From an uncultured Oscillospiraceae bacterium (GTDB lineage: Bacteria > Bacillota > Clostridia > Oscillospirales > Oscillospiraceae), in the NCBI GenBank assembly GCA_934552825.1, contig CAKTEQ010000005.1, forward strand, positions 1 to 64,000: DNA of 64,000 nucleotides, read 5' to 3'. Position numbers and translations under genes: made by a program. Positions 57,977 through 64,000 of this stretch are shown in pieces (positions within the stretch are counted from its first letter, which is position 1; every line of letters starts with the position of its first letter). The notes beneath the pieces are model-generated. The model ran no database searches. It had not been told where the DNA came from and saw only the letters and a list, made by a program, of their open reading frames with translations.

Positions 57977-58531
57977 ATGCTTACCAATGAAGTAATCGAA
58001 GTGATGAAAAAACGCTTCACAAGCCGCAAGTTCCTCCCCACGCCTGTGGAGAAGGAGAAGATAGAGGCAATTCTCGATGCTGCGAAGTATGCGCCCAACG
58101 GCGGCGGCGCACAGCCCTGGCACTTCACCGTGATCCAGAGCGACGAGGGCAAGGAGCTGCTGCTGAAGGCGGCGGGAACAAATCCTCCTCCAGATTTCCC
58201 GGACGGTCCCACATGGCCCTTCCAGGCAGATTTCTGCGGCGCTCCGGTGATAATCATGGTATCCGTAAAGACAGAGGGTGTCCGCTTCCCCACAGTCAGC
58301 GCAACATTGGCGGCTGAGAATATAATCATCGCCGCGGCGTCCTTCGGGCTGTCCACACTGTGGTCCTCGGCGTTCAGCTATGACGTCTTCAGGGACAAGG
58401 AAGCCTGCAAGGTGAAGGACAAGCTCATTCCCCAGGGCAATACGCTCGTCGCGACGCTGTTCATGGGCTACCCGGAGAAGACGCCTGAGAGCAGACCTCC
58501 CCGCAGAGAAGGCGTGGAGACCTGGCTGTAA
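57977..58531 (+). CDS. nitroreductase-family FMN protein
   Basis: A 184-residue flavoprotein; RFTSRKFLPTPVEKEKI and APNGGGAQPWHFTVI are the FMN-binding N-terminal features, and AAENIIIAAASFGLSTLW the central helix. Family members reduce nitro groups, quinones or enones with NAD(P)H. aaggagg precedes the ATG. The substrate is unknown. Confidence 0.9.
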   Translation: MLTNEVIEVMKKRFTSRKFLPTPVEKEKIEAILDAAKYAPNGGGAQPWHFTVIQSDEGKELLLKAAGTNPPPDFPDGPTWPFQADFCGAPVIIMVSVKTEGVRFPTVSATLAAENIIIAAASFGLSTLWSSAFSYDVFRDKEACKVKDKLIPQGNTLVATLFMGYPEKTPESRPPRREGVETWL

Positions 58532-58545
58532 ATCCATATGTGATG

Positions 58546-58580
58546 CAAAAGCGCGTACAGCCTGTGCGCGCTTTGCTATG
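58546..58580 (+). terminator. terminator after nitroreductase gene
   Basis: Stem aaagcgcg / cgcgcttt with an 11-nt loop, then tgctatgtttt. Confidence 0.7.
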
Positions 58581-58591
58581 TTTTAAGCGGC

Positions 58592-58620
58592 TTGTCTTTG
58601 GAGAAAAAGGATATTATAAT
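58592..58620 (+). promoter_or_regulatory. promoter of the GH3 gene
   Basis: TTGTCT (58592-58597), 17 bases, TATAAT (58615-58620). Confidence 0.75.
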
Positions 58621-58662
58621 CATACGGACAGAAGCAGATAAGAGCTTTTTGAGGTTTCAGAT

Positions 58663-59853
58663 ATGAAGAGAGTTTCAGCAGTGCTCCTTATGGCGGCGCT
58701 TATCCTCCTTTGGGGCTGTGCCGGCGCGGGAGGGAAAACGCCGCCAGAGCCGCCGGAAATATCAATACCAAGCCCGGATCCGGGACCCGAGCCCGCGCCG
58801 CCGTCCGGCGATAGTCCCCAATCGGTAACGGATCCGGTGGAGGAGCTTATCTCCGGAATGACCCTTGAGGAAAAGGTAGGGCAGATGTTCTTTGTCCAGT
58901 GCCCGGCGGAAGCGGAGCGGGAAATTGAAGAATACGCCTTTGGCGGCGTGCTGCTGTTTTCCTGGAATGTGGAGGGCATGACGGCTCAGGAACTGACGGA
59001 CTTCACAGCGTCAATGCAGGCGTCCTCAGGGACCCCGCTTTTCATCGGGACCGACGAGGAGGGCGGCACGGTAACGCGTATAAGCTCGAACCCGAACCTG
59101 CGCGGGGAGAAGTTCAAATCGCCCCGTGAGCTATACGCCTCCGGCGGATGGGAAACTGTGGAGAACAGCGCCGGGGAGATGTCGCAGCTTCTCACAGGTC
59201 TCGGCATAAACATAAACTTCGCCCCCGTGTGCGATATATCCACAGCCCCCGGGGACTTCATGTACAGCCGCAGTATAGGGCTCAGCCCTGAGGATACGGC
59301 GCTCTTCACGGAGAGCACCGTAGAGATCTTCAGTGCCGCGGGGCTCGGCTCGGTGCTCAAGCACTTCCCCGGGTACGGCAGCAACGGCGATACTCACACA
59401 GGCAGAGCCATAGACCAGCGGGATATGGAGACCTTCCGGACATCAGACTTCGTGCCTTTCCGGGGCGGCATCGCTGCGGGCGCGACTATGGTGATGATGA
59501 GCCACAATACTGTCGTCTGTATGGACCCCTCGCTGCCGGCGTCCCTGTCCCCGGAGGTAAACCGGGTGCTGCGGGAGGAACTGGGCTTTGACGGCGTCGT
59601 GATAACGGACGACCTCACGATGTCCGCCGTGGGAGACATGACAGACAGCGCCACGGCCGCTGTGCTGGCGGTGGCGGCGGGTAATGATATGATATGCTGC
59701 GCGGATTATGCTGTGCAGATACCGGCGGTCATCGCCGCCGTAAAGGACGGAACGATAAGCGAAGGGCGGATAGACGAGTCCGTGCACCGGATACTGGCGG
59801 CGAAAATCGCCCTTGGAATAATACCTGGAGTAACAGATAATGCAGATTACTGA
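58663..59853 (+). CDS. glycoside hydrolase family 3 lipoprotein, NagZ-like
   Basis: A 396-residue exported lipoprotein (lipobox LWGC) with a Pro-rich linker and a GH3 domain. The NagZ-type loop with the catalytic His/Asp, KHFPGYGSNGDTHTG, is near residue 228, and the nucleophile Asp in VITDDLTMSAV near 310. It removes N-acetylglucosamine from peptidoglycan fragments outside the cell. The 3' end overlaps the Nudix gene by 14 bases. Confidence 0.92.
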   Translation: MKRVSAVLLMAALILLWGCAGAGGKTPPEPPEISIPSPDPGPEPAPPSGDSPQSVTDPVEELISGMTLEEKVGQMFFVQCPAEAEREIEEYAFGGVLLFSWNVEGMTAQELTDFTASMQASSGTPLFIGTDEEGGTVTRISSNPNLRGEKFKSPRELYASGGWETVENSAGEMSQLLTGLGININFAPVCDISTAPGDFMYSRSIGLSPEDTALFTESTVEIFSAAGLGSVLKHFPGYGSNGDTHTGRAIDQRDMETFRTSDFVPFRGGIAAGATMVMMSHNTVVCMDPSLPASLSPEVNRVLREELGFDGVVITDDLTMSAVGDMTDSATAAVLAVAAGNDMICCADYAVQIPAVIAAVKDGTISEGRIDESVHRILAAKIALGIIPGVTDNADY

Positions 59854-60454
59854 TTTTGAAAAGAAGTTCAGAAACTATACCCCCGGCGTCATGGACATTC
59901 GTGGGGAGTACGCGGTGCTGGTGCCCCTCGTGGAGGACAAAGGCGAAACGTGCATACTATATGAGCTGAGGTCAAAGACCATAGATGTGCAGCCCAACGA
60001 GGTCTGCTTCCCTGGAGGCAGCTTTGAGCCGGGAGAAGATGCAGTGCAGTGTGCCCTGCGGGAGACCTTTGAGGAGATAGGCGTGCCATCCCGGGGGATA
60101 GAGGTGATAGGCGAGCTGGATATGCTCCACCCCGCCAGCGGCCTGCTGCTGCACCCTGTGCTCGGGGTGATAAAGGATTACAGCAGGGATAAGCTGCGTT
60201 TCAACCCGGACGAGGTGGGGGATGTTTTCACCATGCCTGTGGGGAAGCTGAGCCAGGAGCCATACATATATCACGGCGGATATATTCAGGAACCGGGGGA
60301 GGACTTTCCCTTCGAACGCATGGGGATAACGAAGGACTATAAATGGCGCTCGGTGCGCAGCGACGTAGTGCTCTACGAGGGCGCGCCGTACCCTATATGG
60401 GGGCTGACCGCCATGATAACTTACTGGCTGATGAGAAAGATGAGAGAAGCATGA
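59840..60454 (+). CDS. Nudix hydrolase, CoA-diphosphatase-like
   Basis: A 204-residue protein with the Nudix box GGSFEPGEDAVQCALRETFE then EIG, and the CoA-type lead-in NEVCFPGG. It likely hydrolyses CoA or related diphosphates. It overlaps the GH3 gene by 14 bases and the next hydrolase by 4, so the three form one unit. Confidence 0.88.
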   Translation: MQITDFEKKFRNYTPGVMDIRGEYAVLVPLVEDKGETCILYELRSKTIDVQPNEVCFPGGSFEPGEDAVQCALRETFEEIGVPSRGIEVIGELDMLHPASGLLLHPVLGVIKDYSRDKLRFNPDEVGDVFTMPVGKLSQEPYIYHGGYIQEPGEDFPFERMGITKDYKWRSVRSDVVLYEGAPYPIWGLTAMITYWLMRKMREA

Positions 60455-61383
60455 GAGAATTGCTTTATACGTTTACATCCTCCACGGGGGAGGATGAGAT
60501 AAGGGTGCACGGCTGGCTGCCCGGGAAGATGAAGGGTGTGATCCAGTATCACCACGGTGTGACGAGCCATACCGACCAGAACGAGGAGTTCGCCCGCTGG
60601 TTCACGGACCAGGGATACGGCGTTGTGGGGCTGGACTGTCTGGGGCACGGAGAACTGGCGTTCAGGGCGGGCAGACTGGGCTGGTTTGCCCGGGAGAACG
60701 GCTGGGAGCACGTAGTAAACGACTTCCGCAGCCTGTATGACCAGATAGAGGAGCGCTTTGCGGGCGTACCACATTTTGTGTACGGTAACAGCATGGGTTC
60801 CTTTGTGGCTCGGACGATGATGATATGTTTCCCGGAGATAAGACCTGTGGGGGTGATACTCGCGGCGAGCAGCATGAACCCGGAGGAAATGCTCAGGGGC
60901 AGCTATGACCTGGTGGAGACGCTCATCTCCCAGGGCAAGGATCCATTCAAGGGCACGGGGAAGATACAACACTTTGCCTTCGGGACCTATTGCGAGAGGA
61001 TAGAAGATCCCCAGACGCCCTTCGACTGGGTCTGCCGGGATAACGAGCGCATAAGGTCAAAGCCGGTCGACGAATACTCCATGTTTCTGCTGAGCCCCAG
61101 CCTCTTTAAGGATATGACGGACGGGCAAGCGTTCAATTCTGACCCGAAGAATATAGCGAAAATGCGCCCTGACGTGCCTTATTACATAGTTTCGGGGGGC
61201 GATGATCCCGCGGGACGCTATGGGGAGGGGCCCACAAAGCTGCGGGATGCCTTCGAGAAAGCTGGCATTGAGGACGTTGAGCTGCATCTGTGGCCGGGAG
61301 CGCGCCACGAGCTCTTTATGGACTTGGACGGCGAGCTAATAATGGAGGATATTCTCCGCTGGCTCAACGGTAAGCTCCAATAA
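60451..61383 (+). CDS. alpha/beta-hydrolase (lysophospholipase-like)
   Basis: A 310-residue hydrolase of the serine aminopeptidase S33/monoglyceride lipase type: QYHHGVTSHT, nucleophile elbow YGNSMGS near residue 113, aspartate in SGGDDPAG and histidine in GARHELF. The ATG overlaps the Nudix stop as ATGA. A lipid or ester substrate is probable. Confidence 0.88.
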   Translation: MRELLYTFTSSTGEDEIRVHGWLPGKMKGVIQYHHGVTSHTDQNEEFARWFTDQGYGVVGLDCLGHGELAFRAGRLGWFARENGWEHVVNDFRSLYDQIEERFAGVPHFVYGNSMGSFVARTMMICFPEIRPVGVILAASSMNPEEMLRGSYDLVETLISQGKDPFKGTGKIQHFAFGTYCERIEDPQTPFDWVCRDNERIRSKPVDEYSMFLLSPSLFKDMTDGQAFNSDPKNIAKMRPDVPYYIVSGGDDPAGRYGEGPTKLRDAFEKAGIEDVELHLWPGARHELFMDLDGELIMEDILRWLNGKLQ

Positions 61384-61385
61384 GA

Positions 61386-61420
61386 ATTGCCGCCGTGTGA
61401 AGTCACACAGCGGCAATTCT
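61386..61420. terminator. bidirectional terminator
   Basis: Stem gaattgccgc / gcggcaattc with inner pairing gtgtga/tcacac lies between convergent genes. Confidence 0.8.
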
Positions 61421-61433
61421 TCATATACAGGTG

Positions 61434-63386
61434 TCATATGCGCAGGGCGGCGAAGAGGGCGGAGTGATTTGCGTCATAGATATTCTTTCCGCCCGCACAG
61501 TCGCCGATGGGATAGACGTCGCCGGGATAGACCGTGCGCAGAGCGTCGTACAGGGCGGTGTCCGCGCGGGTGCCGAAGGCTATGACCGCGGTGTCGCAGG
61601 GGAGGAGCTCCGCAATACCGTCGCTGCCCCGGACGAGGACGCCCTCGGCGGCGAAGCGTATTACATGCCTTTCGCCCAGACGGCGTACACCGCGGGCCTC
61701 AAGGTGGCGGACAAGGTCGGTCCGGGGGATGAAGGGCATGTCCCGGAGAAGTGCCTTCAGGGGGAGCGCGTCTATCAGAGTGACGTCCCTGCCCTCGTCT
61801 GCCAGCGCCAGGGCGCATTCGCTGCCGGCGATGCCGCCGCCGCAGACGACCACGCGCTTGCCCACAGGCTTTCTGTGGCGCTCGGCATCCGGGAGGGAGA
61901 CGACATTGTCACTGTTGACGCCGTCAATGGCAGGGGCGATATATTTTGAGCCTGTGGCGATGACGACGGCGTCCGGGTTCTTTTTGATTATCGTATCCAC
62001 GGTGACGGGTGAGTTCATATGCACCGTGACCCGGGACGCGCGCAGCGCCTGAATATTCCAGTTCAGGTAGCGGCGCAGGAATATCTTGAAATCCGCGGCA
62101 GCAGCATCGGATATAAGACCGCCGAGGCTGTCGGACGCCTCGTAGAGGTGGACGGAGTGCCCCCGTCGGGCGAGCTGCCTGGCGGCCTCCATACCGGCGA
62201 TGCCGCCGCCCACTACCATGACCCGCTTCTTTCCTCCGGCGGGCACGGAGCGGATGAGAGACTCAAAGCCGAGCTCCGGGTTCACGGAACAGTGAATTGC
62301 GTCCCCCGTGGCGGAATTGTCGATGCAGCCCCGGTGACAGCGCAGGCAGGGACGCACGGCGCCGCTTTTGCCCTGTAGGGATTTTTTCACGCCCTCCATA
62401 TCGGCCAGGTGGTAGCGAGCCATGGCGACGATATCGGCGTATCCCTCGCTCACGATCCGTTCAGCCTCATCAAGAGAGGTGATATTCCCGACCACGGCTA
62501 CCGGCACAGTGAGGACTTCCTTTGCCCGTTTCGCAAACTCGATATTGAGCATCTCCGGTTTGAGATATGTGGGGAGAGTGAACGCCGCTTCGCGGTTATA
62601 AATAATTCCCCGGGAGACGTGGATGATGTCAGCGTATTTCTGGGCGGCCTTCATGAATTCAAGGGAGTCCTCAAACTCAAGCCCGCCGGGAGTCTCCTCC
62701 CGGGCGGAGACGCGCACCTCCACGGAGACCTCTTTCCCAAGGGCGTCCCGGACAGCGCGGAGTACCTCCAAGGGGAAACGCATCCTGTTTTCAATGCTGC
62801 CACCGTACTCGTCGGTGCGTATGTTGGAGAGGGGCGAGAGAAACTGACCCAGCAGATTATTGTGGGCGCAGTGTATCATGACCATCTTAAACCCGGCTGC
62901 GCGGCAGCGGACGGCGCAGTCCACAAAACGGTCACGGACGAAATCCATATCCTCCCGGGTCATTGCACGGGGATTTTTGGTGCAGCCGGACATAGGCACG
63001 GCTGAGGGGGCTATGGCCTGGGCGGTTATCATGTCGTCATGAGCACCCCGCCCCGCATGGGAGATTTCAACAGAAAGGAGAGCACCGCCGAATCCGGCGG
63101 CCTCGGCGAGACGGCGCATACCGGGCAGGCAGTCGTCGTTTGTGATATCCAGCTCCGCCTTGAAGCAGCCGCCGGTGGCGTGGTCTATTTGGGTGTCGCC
63201 TATGGTGACATAGCCCACGCCGGTGTTCGCCTGGTCGAAGATGAAGCTCACCATCTCGTCGGTAACGGCGCCGTCCAGCGTGCACTTGTTGCATACCATG
63301 GGCGCGAACGCCAGTCTGTTCTTGAGAGTAAGAGCGCCGACCCGGATCGGGGAGAAAAGGTTGGGGTAAAAAATGTTCTCGTTCAT
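61434..63386 (-). CDS. NADH:flavin oxidoreductase / 2,4-dienoyl-CoA reductase family protein
   Basis: A 650-residue enzyme with an N-terminal FMN TIM barrel of old yellow enzyme type (about 1-340; LFSPIRVGALTLKNRLAFAP), a [4Fe-4S] site (CLRCHRGC then CSVNP) near 345-375, and a C-terminal FAD/NAD domain (VMVVGGGIAGMEAA, VVVCGGGIAGSECA). It reduces enoates or dienoyl-CoA using NADH. ATG 63386 has ggagg eight bases upstream; the longer frame is rejected. Related to FadH, BaiCD/BaiH and clostridial enoate reductases; the substrate is open. Confidence 0.92.
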   Translation of the reverse strand: MNENIFYPNLFSPIRVGALTLKNRLAFAPMVCNKCTLDGAVTDEMVSFIFDQANTGVGYVTIGDTQIDHATGGCFKAELDITNDDCLPGMRRLAEAAGFGGALLSVEISHAGRGAHDDMITAQAIAPSAVPMSGCTKNPRAMTREDMDFVRDRFVDCAVRCRAAGFKMVMIHCAHNNLLGQFLSPLSNIRTDEYGGSIENRMRFPLEVLRAVRDALGKEVSVEVRVSAREETPGGLEFEDSLEFMKAAQKYADIIHVSRGIIYNREAAFTLPTYLKPEMLNIEFAKRAKEVLTVPVAVVGNITSLDEAERIVSEGYADIVAMARYHLADMEGVKKSLQGKSGAVRPCLRCHRGCIDNSATGDAIHCSVNPELGFESLIRSVPAGGKKRVMVVGGGIAGMEAARQLARRGHSVHLYEASDSLGGLISDAAAADFKIFLRRYLNWNIQALRASRVTVHMNSPVTVDTIIKKNPDAVVIATGSKYIAPAIDGVNSDNVVSLPDAERHRKPVGKRVVVCGGGIAGSECALALADEGRDVTLIDALPLKALLRDMPFIPRTDLVRHLEARGVRRLGERHVIRFAAEGVLVRGSDGIAELLPCDTAVIAFGTRADTALYDALRTVYPGDVYPIGDCAGGKNIYDANHSALFAALRI

Positions 63387-63514
63387 CGCGCACACCTCCG
63401 CAATTTTAGTATCATATGCTCCAAGTTTACCACAGAGAAAGTGAAAAGAAAAACAGAATATGCCCGCGGAACGCAAAAAATGTTTTCCAAATACTGTCTT
63501 TAATTAAATAAGGT

Positions 63515-63543
63515 TTGCACTGGGGGCGATTATATTGTAAAAT
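63515..63543 (+). promoter_or_regulatory. promoter of the THUMP methyltransferase gene
   Basis: TTGCAC (63515-63520), 17 bases, TAAAAT (63538-63543). Confidence 0.65.
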
Positions 63544-63582
63544 GCCAAAGTATGCTGTTATTTAATTTGGGAAGGTATGGCT

Positions 63583-64000
63583 ATGGATAAGTTTGAAATG
63601 TGTGTCCCCTGTATTTTTGGCCTGGAAGGTATCGCTGGGGATGAGCTGCGCCGCATGGGTATGGAGAACGTGCGTGTGGAAAACGGGCGTGTGTTCTTCG
63701 AGGGCGGCAGAAACGAGCTTGCCCGGGCTAATATATGCCTCGCGACAGGCGAACGGGTGCTTCTCCTGGTGGGCAAATTCAGGGCAGAGACCTTTGAAGA
63801 GCTGTTCCAGGGTACAATGGCGCTGCCCTGGGAGGAATATATACCCCAGGACGCCCAGTTCCCTGTTAAAGGCAGCAATATAGACTCCAAGCTTTTCTCC
63901 ATGTCCGACTGTCAGAAGATAATCAAGAAGGCAGTCGTAGAGCGCCTGCGGAAAAAGTACAGGAAAACAGGCTGGTTTGATGAGACGGGGGAGAAGTACC
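63583..64000 (+). CDS. THUMP-domain 23S rRNA methyltransferase (RlmL/YpsC-like), 5' part
   Basis: The first 139 residues of a gene that runs off the window. CVPCIFGLEGIAGDELRRMG, then RVFFEGGRNELARANICLAT and ERVLLLVG are the N-terminal ferredoxin-like and THUMP regions of RlmL/YpsC proteins, which methylate guanine N2 in 23S rRNA. ATG 63583 is preferred over 63577 for spacing from gggaagg. The catalytic methyltransferase domain should lie beyond the end. Confidence 0.85.
   Translation, partial: MDKFEMCVPCIFGLEGIAGDELRRMGMENVRVENGRVFFEGGRNELARANICLATGERVLLLVGKFRAETFEELFQGTMALPWEEYIPQDAQFPVKGSNIDSKLFSMSDCQKIIKKAVVERLRKKYRKTGWFDETGEKY

Overview
The window reads as a chromosomal segment of an anaerobic, spore-forming Firmicute of class Clostridia, most likely an Oscillospiraceae-like butyrate producer. 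Support: class III ribonucleotide reductase (nrdD/nrdG), a 4-hydroxybutyryl-CoA dehydratase with all four cluster ligands, two butyrate kinases, an enoate-reductase-type flavoenzyme, the sporulation protein SpoVAC, a SpoIIQ-like M23 protein, an LTA-synthase/glycolipid cluster, strong AGGAGG ribosome sites with frequent TTG/GTG starts, and moderately high GC. The taxon is inference from gene content only. I see no prophage, transposase or CRISPR array.

Layout. 1-810: end of a 23S gene, 5S rRNA and five tRNAs (Asn, Met, Trp, Asp, Thr). 1300-8400: a TetR regulator with its operator, an orphan sugar-type binding protein, a tandem glycine riboswitch ahead of a glycine-transporter/TRIC-type membrane protein, a secreted 5'-nucleotidase with LysM, a HAD phosphatase, Hsp20 and HdeD. 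8600-15200: PucR-type regulator, DUF1003 protein, one-carbon pair (5-formyl-THF cyclo-ligase and glyA), acyltransferase 3, abfD and a small Cys-rich protein. 15200-22040: DUF362/ferredoxin protein, AbrB-regulated ABC exporter, psuG, M23 peptidase, tRNA-Ala, divergent birA/bioY with a BirA box, and a small FTR-like protein. 22150-29400: nrdD/nrdG under tandem NrdR boxes, a DUF2156-GNAT fusion, PSP1/RicT protein with an RG-rich tail, holB, an ArsC-like protein and a DUF896 protein.

29400-40100 holds the two most interesting regulatory regions. The metNIQ methionine transporter is preceded by a consensus promoter, a 36-codon ORF in which 8 of 12 consecutive codons are Met, and a 13-bp intrinsic terminator, which looks like amino-acid attenuation by a methionine leader peptide. 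The potAB-potCD polyamine transporter (PotC and PotD fused) is preceded by a roughly 400-nt structured leader with a three-way-junction module, a terminator just before potA, and an antiterminator that is mutually exclusive with both; it looks like an orphan riboswitch. Between them lie an acidic secreted protein, a MATE exporter with a short terminator-containing leader, spoVAC and an SH3 lipoprotein.

40100-48250: PAP2 phosphatase, secreted metallo-beta-lactamase protein, Smr protein, TetR with tandem operators plus a methyltransferase, then a four-gene glycolipid/lipoteichoic-acid cluster. 48270-64000: MoxR/VWA pair, oligoendopeptidase F, butyrate kinase 1 and a GNAT enzyme, SDR divergent from an OB-fold protein/thiolase/butyrate kinase 2 set, nitroreductase, GH3 lipoprotein, Nudix and lipase-like hydrolase, a 2,4-dienoyl-CoA reductase-type flavoenzyme, and the start of a THUMP rRNA methyltransferase.
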